From Dendrolimus kikuchii (Eukaryota > Arthropoda > Insecta > Lepidoptera > Lasiocampidae): a stretch of 64,000 nucleotides of DNA. The notes beneath the pieces are model-generated. The model saw only the letters and a list, made by a program, of their open reading frames with translations, did not search any database and was not told the DNA's origin. Within the stretch, counting starts at the first letter, position 1. Each line of letters begins with the position of its first letter. Of the stretch, positions 26,301 to 31,924 are shown piece by piece. The stretch covers positions 12,915,887 through 12,979,886 of the forward strand of contig CM034392.1 of the NCBI GenBank assembly GCA_019925095.2. The letters run 5' to 3'. The position numbers and the translations under genes were made by a program.

Positions 26301-29300
26301 TCTCAAAGTCGATGAGAATGATTTCTTCAAAACGATTTGACTGATAGGTTTCAAATTTTTATATAACCTTCTTACAGATATTTTCCGGGTATTAATCGAA
26401 GGATTTTTAATAGGTACCTACCTACTTCACCATTTTGAAGTTATTTGGCTGTACATAAATTAATGTAATGTAAAAATAATAACAAATTTTAACGTCATTC
26501 GTAAGATATTTTTAAACTCAACTTTTCATAAAAACGCGGTTCAGTGTACAGACAACCATGCATTCGAAGATATCCACTTAGCACCAAGTGGACCGTTGGC
26601 CAGTTAATATACATTCAAATACATATTAGAATAATTGATCGTCAAACTATACAAACCTGTAAAGCAGTTTTCAGTCTTGTTCCCTCCACTGTCACTAAAT
26701 GTGTCGAATTTTGAGACAAAAATGCTTGACTAATTAATGCTAACGCGATGAGAAACAGCGTGACATAGCCATTGTTAAAAAATTCTTGCACAGAAACCTG
26801 GGAATTCGTGTCATATGATTGACCAGGGTCTTTAGTAAATTGAACAATTACTGACAGTCCCAATGGAGGTATTACACCTATTGAATCTCCAAATAACTTT
26901 AGTATACCTGCGAGGTAAAAATTGGGCCATACTTCTCGGATATAGCAAGACCAAATGTTGTTTGTAATTGAATTTGTACCCTGCAATTAGAAAAAGCCTT
27001 GGTTAAACTTGTCTTTAAATTGTAGGTACTATTATAATAGAATCAGTTCATTCAAAATTCAAAAAGCACACCTGTTGCTTATATATCTCTTTGAATTCCT
27101 GATAATATTTTACAGAACGCTCTTCTTTAGGTATTTCACCTAAGTCTTCTTGCTCAAGCGGCGCTTGGTATCCTTTATATAGTAGAGAATTTAACCAGAA
27201 GAATGATATTTTTGAATATAAATGGCAATCATAATATTTGTAAGATATCTTACATTTTTCCGATGTTGTTTTTGGGCGTAACCCAGGTCTTGTGACCTGC
27301 AAAATAAACTCTTTGCAGAAACGAGCAATTATAAAAAAATTCTAACAAAAAACAAACCGACTTCAAGAGTAACTATAAAAAAATACCATTTACATTGTTA
27401 CAACAAAATATTGCAAAATATAGTAATTTTTATGTTTTGCTTGGCACCGACTTCAAGATTTTTATTTTTTGCTTTTTAGTTACTCTTGAAGTCAGTTTCT
27501 TTTATTGGTAGAAATTTTTTATTTTACACTTTTAAGTTACATATATGGGGTATCCCTAATAAGGTAGCTTCTCAAATGCGGTAGCTGATGAAACATAAGC
27601 GTATTTAGAAAACATTGTTGAGCGGAGCTTGAAGGTAAATTATGTATATGCACTTAAGAAGCTCTAATAAGTGCCGTTAAATTTAAATTAATGAAGTATC
27701 GCTAGAGCATGCTGGCCAATTAATAAATATATATCATTTAATCCTGGCACTTGTCGGCCGCTCTCGCGACGCGGCTCGTGCATTTTTCTCTATTGTTTTT
27801 TTTAAAAGTCCGGTTGGCGGAAGTGCTTGACAAAAATTGTTTTATTAAATGATTACGCTCATCGTATGGTGTCAGGCAACATTTTCGTTTGAATCTCAAT
27901 TCCGATCGTCGACGTTTTCTAAATACGACGTATACCGATTTCTGTTACTACTACTACTAATACTACTATTACTTTGTGTGTGTTTGAGTGGGTCTCGGGA
28001 TGGTTTAAATTCACAATTCGGTCTGGTATATGGCGCTGCAATCGGGTTCTAGATTTTTATTTTTTAAGGGCAGAACAATGTCTGCCGGGTACAGCTAGTT
28101 TTAAATAACTAAGATTATTCTACTATCTTTCTAACAATTGGCTCTGACCTATTTAGATATACATACGATGAATCAATTGAATAAATAATATCTTATACCA
28201 CTATTGTAACACTGCCCATGCGAGTGTAAACCGTGAGAATCTTCTTGTTGTTTTTTTTATTACCTACTAGCTGACCCGGCGAACTTCGTACCGCCATATT
28301 TTCTGAATTCCTAAAAGACTGTTTCATGACACAAAAACAAAATCACCAAAATCGCTCCCGGTGATTAGGAGGATTCTAGAACCCGATCTCAGCGCCACCT
28401 ACCGGTTCTAATTTCGAATCTAAACCATCCGGGAACCCACTCAAATACACATACACAAAATCACCAAAATCGCTCCCGGTGATTAGGAGGATTCTAGAAC
28501 CCGTTCTCAGCACCACCTACCGGTTCTAATTTCGAATCTAAACCATCCGGGAACCCACTCAAATACACATACACAAAATCACCAAAATCGCTCCCGGTGA
28601 TTAGGAGGATTCTAGAACCCGATCTCAGCACCACCTACCGGTTCTAATTTCGAATCTAAACCATCCGGGAACCCACTCAAATACACATACACAAAATCAC
28701 CAAAATCGCTCCCGGTGATTAGGAGGATTCTAGAACCCGATCTCAGCGCCACCTACCGGTTCTAATTTCGAATCTAAACCATCCGGGAACCCACTCAAAT
28801 ACACATACACAAAATCACCAAAATCGCTCCCGGTGATTAGGAGGATTCTAGAACCCGATCTCAGCGCCACCTACCGGTTCTAATTGCGAATCTAAACCAT
28901 CCAGGAACCCACTCAAACACACAAAAACAAAATCACCAAAATTGCTTTAGGTGATTAGGAGGATTGTAGAACCCGATCTCAGCGCCACCTACCGGTTCCA
29001 ATTGTAGATTTAAACTATCCTGGGACCCACGCAAACACACACACAAAATTTCATCAAAATCGGTAAAGTCGTTCTCAAGTTATGCGCTTACCAACACATT
29101 TTGCGATTCATTTATATATATAAGATGTCATATGATGTGTGTAATGTAATGTAATTTACTTTTTGCTATTAAATGGAAAATTTAAATAATTTCTGTTCAC
29201 AAGAATAAGCAATAAATTACCTCATAGTAGAAACTTATGCAATCTATAGCAGATAGTGACGTTGTCAGTAATAATGATGTAGCTTGAATGTAAACTTCGA

Positions 29301-29829
29301 TATGATACGCGGTAGCTCCTGTTATAATAAGCTTCCATAATATAAAGGCTGCTGATACTCCTGATAAAAGCCAATAGATGGCTAGATAAAGTATTGGAGC
29401 ACCGGAACGTCGGATCCGTAGCGTAACGTGGAAAGCTGCTGCTGCCAACCATGCTAACGGAGCCATCAGTGCAGCCGTCAAGGTTAGGGTGGCTGAAGGT
29501 CGCAGTAAAGCTGCGGCTGCACCGCAGCTCCAGATTGCTCCCAGAGCAAGACTTATTACTCCTCGAATGTTCTGACACGGCCAGCCCTCGGCGCACCTAG
29601 GGTGTTATACAAATTTGAGTTTAAATGAGTCATACATATTTAACAACAAAATAAAAACAAATGAGTTGATAAACTTGATAATTAATTACCTATATTTTCT
29701 TCTAGCTGATCCATAGCAGCACATGAGAACGATAGTTAAAGCTGCACAGTACAGGTGAATTGAATGTAGAGCTGCAGTAAGGACACGTATCTCACAGTCA
29801 TTGCCATTATTCGGGCACAAAGTTTCCAT
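2941..29829 (-). CDS. Sur: ABCC transporter, sulfonylurea-receptor-like (whole gene, 24 exons)
   Basis: Reconstructed full-length ABC transporter of subfamily C, 1616 residues. Order: TMD0 (residues 1-172), linker and first six-helix domain (about 173-620), NBD1 (about 640-870), Ser/Thr-rich linker (870-1040), second membrane domain (1040-1340), NBD2 (1370-1616). NBD1 has Walker A GNSGSGKT (Lys701), Q-loop AGQPPW, signature LSGGQ (787-791) and Walker B LALDE (Glu812). NBD2 has Walker A GRSGSGKS (Lys1407), Walker B LLLDE (Glu1531) and switch His1562. Blocks such as [15 protein letters not shown] and LAALQRIH resemble SUR (ABCC8/9, insect Sur) more than MRP1-4 or ABCC10. SUR proteins are plasma-membrane regulators of Kir6 channels; in insects the partner and role are less settled. 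All 23 introns are GT/AG and phases close exactly. The start Met follows an in-frame TGA three codons upstream. Odd points: NBD1 switch His is Asn845 and the NBD2 signature is degenerate. Subfamily assignment is from recalled similarity; an ABCC/MRP label is the main alternative. Confidence 0.85.
3465..4773 (+). mobile_element. mariner transposon, complete ends, inactive
   Basis: About 1.3 kb flanked by TA (3463-3464, 4774-4775) with imperfect inverted ends: GTCAAAAAAAGTATCGGG at the left and CCCGGTACTTTTTTTGAC at the right. In three frames one can follow a mariner transposase: HTH start with [16 protein letters not shown] (about 3650-3780), a GDET block with the first catalytic Asp (about 4130), HHDNAPSHK with the second (about 4415), and APADLF with the third (about 4500), ending near 4718. 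Several frameshifts and stops make it a pseudogene. It sits in Sur intron 23 inside an older repeat (GACTT...GGAGGTTCTCAATTCGTCGTG type). Confidence 0.85.
5022..6360 (-). mobile_element. CR1/Rex1-like LINE fragment with reverse transcriptase
   Basis: Minus-strand ORF 6354-5911 encodes the RT palm from AQGSVIGPL through [11 protein letters not shown] (catalytic YADD) to [10 protein letters not shown]; a further in-family frame continues at 5865-5674 ([12 protein letters not shown]). An AATAAA-like signal and poly(A) followed by CAACAACAAC at the minus-strand 3' end (5022-5070) mark the tail. The 5' part, including the endonuclease, is missing. Confidence 0.75.
6609..6800 (-). mobile_element. 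3'-end LINE copy (TATG-tailed family), 192 bp
   Basis: Same 3' terminus as the long copy at 42691 and the short one at 23940: a (CATA)n tail on the plus strand then ACTTCACGCCAGTTCCC. Flanked by an 11-bp direct repeat GATTCAGTATA (6598-6608, 6801-6811), so it is an independent 5'-truncated insertion. Confidence 0.85.
7198..7770 (+). mobile_element. Non-autonomous Helitron, 118-bp-repeat family (short copy)
   Basis: Starts TCTAATATATAAAATTCTCG and ends with hairpin GGCAG...CTGCC, then GGGGCCGCTAG, followed by T; inserted between A and T as Helitrons are. Near the 3' end there are two repeat periods (7563 and 7681, 118 bp apart; GATTC.CAATTAGAACCGGTA). No coding capacity. Confidence 0.8.
8336..8384. 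repeat. (TA)n microsatellite
   Basis: Pure TA run 200 bp from Sur exon 23, inside intron 23. Confidence 0.95.
8583..8785 (-). CDS. Sur: Sur exon 23 (NBD2 degenerate signature, Walker B)
   Basis: 68 codons. [11 protein letters not shown] is an intact Walker B and D-loop, but the expected signature (S-x-G-Q-R before the LARA helix) reads [17 protein letters not shown], so Ser and Gln are lost. Acceptor TTCACAG, donor GTAATT at phase 0; reading through the donor would stop after four codons and lose the switch His, which is on exon 24. Confidence 0.87.
9083..9374 (-). CDS. Sur: Sur exon 22 (NBD2 Walker A and Q-loop)
   Basis: 97 codons plus 1 nt. [14 protein letters not shown] is a complete P-loop; [20 protein letters not shown] is the Q-loop and following block in near-consensus ABCC form. 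Acceptor TTTACCAG, donor GTAACA. Confidence 0.93.
9600..10070 (-). repeat. R1-like LINE 3' UTR scrap
   Basis: GC-rich island in Sur intron 21 sharing the block CCACTAAAACCACCCTCCTCCCATGTGCC-like (about 9755) and GAACGTAGTTACGCCCA with 53890-53990 and 25240-25330. At 53890 this sequence lies downstream of an R1-type reverse-transcriptase tail, so I read all three as 3' UTRs of related non-LTR elements. No open frame. Confidence 0.5.
10490..10614 (-). CDS. Sur: Sur exon 21 (NBD2 entry)
   Basis: Encodes [15 protein letters not shown] and [11 protein letters not shown], the first two NBD2 strands (family G-x-I-x-F-x-x-V-x-x-R-Y...). The usual A-loop Tyr is replaced in this stretch (VQHDPE). Acceptor TTTCAG, donor GTAAAA. 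Confidence 0.87.
11109..11328 (-). CDS. Sur: Sur exon 20 (last TMD2 helices)
   Basis: 73 codons plus 1 nt. Two hydrophobic helices, then [18 protein letters not shown], close to the SUR sequence around L-G-A-V-K-R-I-H. Donor GTGAGT after TATT, chosen by phase with exon 21. Confidence 0.87.
11417..11710 (+). mobile_element. SINE-like poly(A) element, copy 1
   Basis: About 295 bp starting near AATACAATTTCCTGCGG and ending CTGCAATTAAAAAAAAA. Near-identical copies lie at 21293-21566 and, split by insertions, at 53318-53412 plus 59256-59465. The 3' end has GTGGGCCGTCTGYCTGTCTGCTGAA. A GGTTCCAGTCT stretch resembles a pol III B box, but I cannot confirm a tRNA origin. Lies in Sur intron 19. Confidence 0.75.
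12227..12422 (-). CDS. Sur: Sur exon 19 (TMD2 cytoplasmic loop)
   Basis: 196 nt. [17 protein letters not shown]...[10 protein letters not shown] matches the R-x-L-x-R-x-E...S-P-x-x-x-x-F-x-E-T-x-x-G-x-x-T-I-R-A loop of ABCC proteins, and [11 protein letters not shown] its end. Acceptor CCGTAG, donor GTATAT. Confidence 0.88.
12858..12906. repeat. AT-rich near-perfect hairpin
   Basis: Arms of about 21 bp (ATCCAAATAAAA / TTTTATTTGGAT core, with one A bulge in the left arm) around a 6-nt loop in Sur intron 18. Nothing else is recognisable nearby. Confidence 0.7.
13131..13277. mobile_element. MITE-like element with 20-bp terminal inverted repeats
   Basis: Ends TAAGGCTAGCGACACACCTG and CAGGTGTGTCGTTGGCCTAA are inverted with three mismatches; 147 bp in all, GC-richer than flanks. 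An open frame across it is incidental. Superfamily cannot be assigned because no clear target duplication is visible. Confidence 0.6.
13745..13902 (-). CDS. Sur: Sur exon 18 (TMD2)
   Basis: 52 codons plus 2 nt with two hydrophobic helices ([29 protein letters not shown]). Acceptor TTCTTACAG, donor GTATAT. The preceding intron is 3.2 kb and holds a Penelope-like piece. Confidence 0.82.
13979..14583 (-). mobile_element. Penelope-like element, 5'-truncated
   Basis: Minus strand: a coding remnant [26 protein letters not shown] (14527-14339), typical of the C-terminus following the GIY-YIG endonuclease of Penelope-like elements, then a UTR and a 3' end CCGAAACGTCGGAAAAAAC...GTAGTTTTATTA. The same 3' terminus is found at 21008, 21287, 31925 and 33430. 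RT domain absent. In Sur intron 17. Confidence 0.75.
14584..17072. other. Sur intron 17, AT-rich, no gene seen
   Basis: Apart from degenerate repeat remnants around 15380-15790 I recognise nothing. No long open frame has family similarity, and no splice-bounded coding exon fits the phase of exons 17 and 18. Confidence 0.5.
17073..17294 (-). CDS. Sur: Sur exon 17 (TMD2)
   Basis: 74 codons. An unusually Ala/Cys/Gly-rich helix ([19 protein letters not shown]) leads into [16 protein letters not shown] and [15 protein letters not shown], the ABCC block L-H-x-x-L-L-x-x-I-L-x-A-P...R-F-S-x-D. A His4 run occupies the F-F-E/D-x-T-P loop. Locally GC-rich compared with its neighbours. Donor GTAAGT. Confidence 0.88.
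17661..17813 (-). CDS. Sur: Sur exon 16 (TMD2, first helix)
   Basis: 51 codons: [10 protein letters not shown] then a hydrophobic helix and ASDTWLSL, matching the first TMD2 helix and the D-x-W-L-x-x-W loop of ABCC proteins. Acceptor TTTCAG, donor GTGCTT. Confidence 0.8.
18420..18790. repeat. GC-rich retroelement scrap in Sur intron 15
   Basis: Contains ATACCCACTAAAACACCCCGCTG, related to the CCACTAAAACCACCCTCC block of the R1-like 3' UTR fragments at 9755, 25240 and 53890. Base composition contrasts with the AT-rich intron. No ORF supported. Confidence 0.4.
19014..19132 (-). CDS. Sur: Sur exon 15 (variable linker)
   Basis: 119 nt, polar linker ending SSEFVISE. Two adjacent donors exist (GTGAGG at 19018 and GTATTT at 19013); only the latter leaves phase 0 for exon 16, so I chose it. 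Confidence 0.6.
19209..19273 (-). CDS. Sur: Sur exon 14 (variable linker, microexon)
   Basis: 65 nt. Acceptor TTTTACAG, donor GTAAGC; encodes a polar stretch with [11 protein letters not shown]. Kept because it restores phase between exons 13 and 15; no family similarity. Confidence 0.6.
20659..20807 (-). CDS. Sur: Sur exon 13 (variable linker)
   Basis: 49 codons plus 2 nt, Ser/Arg/Pro-rich ([15 protein letters not shown]). Homology does not support it; the call rests on splice sites (TTTAG acceptor, GTAAGC donor), an open frame and exact phase with exons 12 and 14. This is the linker position where SUR and CFTR-like proteins carry low-complexity regulatory sequence. Confidence 0.6.
21008..21287. 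mobile_element. Palindromic Penelope-like remnant (two 3' ends head-to-head)
   Basis: Left half (21008-21190) is the reverse complement of a Penelope-like 3' end (AACGTTTCGGCC...CCGTGATCATGG); right half (21190-21287) is a forward 3' end (CGTGATCACGGCTACTGAAAAGTGG...GTAGTTTTATTG). The result looks like a 280-bp foldback with about 95-bp arms. In Sur intron 12. Confidence 0.75.
21293..21566 (+). mobile_element. SINE-like poly(A) element, copy 2
   Basis: Second copy of the element at 11417, immediately after the Penelope palindrome, ending CTCCTGAAATAAAAAAA. It lacks the CTTTGGTGTTGCAAATGTC segment present in copies 1 and 4, an internal deletion of about 20 bp. Confidence 0.75.
21710..21925 (-). 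CDS. Sur: Sur exon 12 (end of NBD1)
   Basis: 72 codons. [14 protein letters not shown] is the last NBD1 strand pair (family L-V-M-x-D-G-x-I-x-x-x-G), followed by an Ala/Arg/Glu-rich helix that leads into the linker. Acceptor TTTTGTAG, donor GTAAGT. Confidence 0.87.
22066..22310 (-). CDS. Sur: Sur exon 11 (NBD1 signature, Walker B, D-loop)
   Basis: Contains [16 protein letters not shown] (signature), LLALDEP (Walker B with Glu812) and LGALD (D-loop). The switch region reads [11 protein letters not shown], so the usual His is Asn845. Most ABCC proteins, SUR included, have Asp after the Walker B Asp in NBD1; here it is Glu. Donor GTTAGT, phase 0. Confidence 0.92.
22440..22591 (-). CDS. Sur: Sur exon 10 (NBD1 Q-loop)
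   Basis: Encodes [18 protein letters not shown], the Q-loop region (family consensus Y-x-x-Q-x-P-W-L-x-x-x-T-x-x-x-N-I), and the helical-subdomain start [12 protein letters not shown]. Donor GTTAGT. Confidence 0.9.
22786..22891 (-). CDS. Sur: Sur exon 9 (NBD1 Walker A)
   Basis: Carries [18 protein letters not shown], a complete P-loop with Lys701 and Thr702, and the following helix ALIGEM. Acceptor ATTTCAG, donor GTAAGT. Confidence 0.92.
22983..23289 (-). CDS. Sur: Sur exon 8 (linker to NBD1, A-loop)
   Basis: 102 codons plus 1 nt. Opens [12 protein letters not shown], the end of TMD1 in all ABCCs, then about 60 acidic, Asn/Glu/Asp-rich residues of no clear fold, then NAAFTWGL, where FTW is the A-loop aromatic position of NBD1. 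Donor GTAAGC inside the Gly codon before Walker A. Confidence 0.87.
23381..23562 (-). CDS. Sur: Sur exon 7 (TMD1 end)
   Basis: Starts after a TTTTACAG acceptor, completing a Thr codon with the A left by exon 6. Encodes the last two TMD1 helices. Placing the acceptor here, rather than at an upstream TTTTAG (exon start 23605), is the only choice that keeps phase with exon 6 and it matches the SUR loop length. Confidence 0.82.
23940..24052 (-). mobile_element. 3'-end LINE copy (TATG-tailed family), about 113 bp
   Basis: Shortest member of the family seen at 6609 and 42691. Flanked by the 13-bp direct repeat CTTAATATTTTTA (23927-23939, 24053-24065). In Sur intron 6. Confidence 0.85.
24265..24565 (-). 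CDS. Sur: Sur exon 6 (TMD1)
   Basis: 100 codons plus 1 nt. Two membrane helices ([19 protein letters not shown]..., [17 protein letters not shown]) followed by the long cytoplasmic helix with [15 protein letters not shown], the coupling-helix signature G-I-x-x-I-K-L-Y-x-W-E of ABCC proteins. Donor GTAAGT. Confidence 0.9.
24638..24844 (-). CDS. Sur: Sur exon 5 (TMD1)
   Basis: 69 codons: [14 protein letters not shown], a short acidic loop, then [13 protein letters not shown] and the LWAIPLK motif. The LWA-M/I-P block is characteristic of SUR-type ABCCs. Donor GTAAGT, phase 0. Confidence 0.88.
25015..25700 (-). pseudogene. R1-like LINE 3' remnant with T-tract
   Basis: GC-rich stretch in Sur intron 4. 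A minus-strand frame of 130 codons (25640-25248) ends in QGRQGGGGF and overlaps the shared CCACTAAAAACCCCCTCC block; a T20 tract at 25031-25050 would be the poly(A) tail of a minus-strand insertion. No RT motif remains. Assignment rests on similarity to the tail of the element at 53749. Confidence 0.45.
26657..26980 (-). CDS. Sur: Sur exon 4 (TMD1, first core helices)
   Basis: 108 codons with a helix pair ([39 protein letters not shown]) and [13 protein letters not shown], the intracellular loop that in ABCC proteins reads R-x-R-T-A-L. Phase 0 at both ends; acceptor ATTGCAG, donor GTTTGT. Confidence 0.88.
27072..27296 (-). CDS. Sur: Sur exon 3 (TMD0-TMD1 linker)
   Basis: 75 codons. Contains [17 protein letters not shown] and [10 protein letters not shown], the conserved ABCC stretch preceding the first core membrane helix (W-N-x-L-L-x-x-G-Y...P-L-x-x-x-D-L). 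Acceptor TTTGCAG, donor GTGTGC, phase 0 at both ends. Confidence 0.88.
27355..27500. repeat. Foldback repeat with GACTTCAAGAGTAACT arms
   Basis: Inverted arms at about 27359-27374 and 27477-27492 around an AT-rich centre, just upstream of Sur exon 3. The arm core also resembles the dispersed ACCGACTTCAAAAA repeat seen at 40055, 4951 and 3412. Confidence 0.6.
27955..28098 (+). mobile_element. Helitron 3' end, 118-bp-repeat family
   Basis: Ends GGGCAGAACAATGTCTGCCGGGTACAG-CTAG then T: hairpin GGCAGA/TCTGCC about 12 nt before CTAG. One repeat unit (GTGTGTTTGAGTGGGTCTCGG...) precedes it. The 5' boundary is not visible. Confidence 0.7.
28267..29125 (-). mobile_element. Non-autonomous Helitron with six 118-bp repeats
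   Basis: On the minus strand it starts TCTTATATATATAAATGAATCG and ends GGCGAAGTTCGCC-like then GGGTCAG-CTAG, inserted between A and T. Both ends are of the kind widespread in Lepidoptera. The centre is a tandem array. No ORF. In Sur intron 2, about 100 bp from exon 2. Confidence 0.85.
28337..29044 (-). repeat. Six direct repeats of exactly 118 bp
   Basis: The anchor GATTAGGAGGATT starts at 28363, 28481, 28599, 28717, 28835 and 28953, always 118 bp apart. Units 1-5 are nearly identical and unit 6 (nearest the Helitron 5' end) is diverged, which suggests recent homogenisation of the inner units. Not a CRISPR: there are no unique spacers, and each unit is repeated in full. Confidence 0.95.
29221..29596 (-). 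CDS. Sur: Sur exon 2 (TMD0 helices 2-5)
   Basis: 125 codons after a split Arg codon, with four strongly hydrophobic segments, ending ISFYYE. Acceptor CCCTAG, donor GTAATT. Two other frames through this exon are open but the one used is the only one rich in membrane segments and in phase with exon 1. Confidence 0.85.
29690..29829 (-). CDS. Sur: Sur exon 1 (start codon, TMD0)
   Basis: Begins ATG at 29829-29827 with A at -3 and an in-frame TGA upstream (AAG TGA GTC ATT ATG). Encodes METLCPNNG... and the first hydrophobic segment; the extracellular-type N-terminus before it carries Cys residues, as in TMD0 of ABCC proteins. Donor GTAATT, phase 2. Confidence 0.8.
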
Positions 29830-31339
29830 AATGACTCACTTAGTCAAATCTTGGCGAATTTTGACATACTCGATCGAAATCTAAATTTAAAAACTGCTAA
29901 TAATTACTCAGGTCTTCAGAACCGGAAACTTTATGTGATCATAGAGTGAGGAAAGGCTTATTATGCTTTGGAAATTTGTTCTAAAAAAATATTTAATTAT
30001 GAGTTTTTCAAAAATATTGTCTAATGTATTTTTGTAAGACTTTCTAAAATTCAAATTTTAAAACTAGTTACTGTTAGTAGCGTTTTTACAATATTAATAA
30101 AAAAAAATTGTTCTGAGTAATTGATTTTAATGATGTATACATATCTATTATTTATTATTTTTTTGTAATTAACTGTTTGGAGACAATTTTTATTGTTATT
30201 ATAAAAATTATTTGTTAGTGGAAACTTGATTGATGTATGTATTAATTTTGTGTTTTATATTATTGTATATTAATTATTGTACGTGTTCCAAACAAAATAA
30301 ATAAATAAATTACAAAAGTACATAATTTAAGGATAATTATCTAAGGGCCCATTTTTTAATCATCAGGTAAAAGTTATCTGTGGAATAAATTATAACCTGA
30401 ATTAATATTTTTCTAATAAAAACAAAACCGACTTCACACTGAAAACAAAAAAATAAATATTTAACCAACTTCTTTCTACAACATCTTGAAGTCGAAGAAT
30501 TCTTTTTCCATGATAAAATGAATGAATCACTTTTTAAGGTACTTAATACCTATAATTATAGATATTAAACGAATCTAAATCGTTTAATTTATAAACAGGT
30601 TTTTTTAAATATAATACTGCATTAATGAGTTGATATATTTAATGAATAAATATATAATAATTATTTTCATCTGTTTTTATGATCTATGACGGTTACTCTA
30701 CCCTCAAATTTGATTTGTAGAAGTAATTTTACACTTATATCCCAATACGTATCAGAATGTTTGTATTAATACGTGAATTAGAAGCATCATAAATGTGTCA
30801 TACAATATGAAAGAATGAAAAATCTTTTAATTTTTTTTTTCGTTCTTCTACACTAAATTACTTATACTCATAAAATGTGTTATTTTTACGCATTTTACGA
30901 GTCACACATTCATAAATAATTTATTTAACCTACTCTGTAACTTTCACGCGGCCGGTAAGTATTGTTGATGACACTTTACAGTTTGTGATCATTCTTCAAC
31001 CATGATATAATATGTAGAGAATATTTGTAAATTTCTTTGTGAAGTACTGTTTAACAATTGAATATTTTAAAAATCAATACTTACTCCTCAGATGCAACTA
31101 ATTTTTCACTACAGTATTCTGAGGTATAGTGTCGAACAATGTTTGTAAATAATATGTAGATTACATTGAAAATCTTTAAGATTTTTATTCACTGCACTAT
31201 TTGAAATATGTAAATTGTATTTTCGAGGGATTTAGCTGTAAAATCAATACACTTTATAGTCCATTGAGTACGTTGTGTTCACGTGATTTTATGGGTAATT
31301 TTAATCGGTCGGTTGTTTTATATGTTTCTCTATTGGGTA
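29830..31339. other. 5' flank of Sur, AT-rich, no gene seen
   Basis: I see no supported coding sequence. The region may hold 5' UTR or intron of Sur; no TATA box at a convincing distance can be assigned by eye. Confidence 0.4.
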
Positions 31340-31620
31340 AGTATGGCACGAGAGCGCGCGTGACTGCGGCCGGTCGGCGCCTACACTCGCGGCTAACTGT
31401 GTGTGTTTGGTTGTATTACTATGATACTATGTAGGTTGGTCTTTGGCTGAGCTCAATGGATGGACCTGAATCCATCGAGCTGTCGCGCCGAACGGCGGCT
31501 GTCGCGCATTGGCAGCCAGTTGCATACGCCAACATATCACGTCACAGCATCGTCACTCGGACGCCATGATAATGTTCATCACATCCTAGAGTCCGCATCA
31601 CAAGAGAAGTCCCACGAAAA
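31340..31620 (-). promoter_or_regulatory. GC/CpG-rich island, candidate Sur promoter or first exon
   Basis: A 280-bp GC-rich, CpG-rich patch (GCGCGCGTGACTGCGGCCGG..., GTCGCGCCGAACGGCG) in an AT-rich setting 1.5 kb upstream of the Sur start. It contains a 12-bp hairpin with one mismatch (AGCTCAATGGAT / ATCCATCGAGCT, about 31449-31481). I see no retroelement feature in it. Assignment as promoter is by position and composition only. Confidence 0.3.
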
Positions 31621-31688
31621 ATAAGAAATTAATATAATATATCATATTTTCTTAAGTTTTCGCGAATAGTAGGTATCTTATCTTATAC

Positions 31689-31924
31689 TCTTATACTAAT
31701 ATATAAAGCTGAAGAGTTAGTTAGTTTGAACGCGCTAATCTCATGAACTACTGGTCTGATTTGAAAAATTCTTTCAGTGTTGGATAGCCCATTTATCGAG
31801 GAAGGCTATAGGCTATATATCATTACGCTAAGATTAATAGGAGCGGAGCACCAATGAAGAATGTTTCAAAATCGGGGGGTTTTGAAAACAAATTCCATGC
31901 GGACGACGTAGCGGGCACAGCTAG
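31689..31924 (+). mobile_element. Short non-autonomous Helitron-like element
   Basis: Starts TCTTATACTAATATATAAAGC and ends GCGGGCACAG-CTAG followed by T. The body (GAACGCGCTAATCTCATG, GATAGCCCATTTATCGAGG) is a repeat I recognise as widespread in Lepidoptera. The Penelope-like pair begins at the next base. Confidence 0.65.

Noticed and set aside
28337..29044. Regular direct repeats that might suggest a CRISPR array
   Set aside because: The whole 118-bp period is repeated with no unique spacers, the termini are those of a Helitron and the context is eukaryotic.
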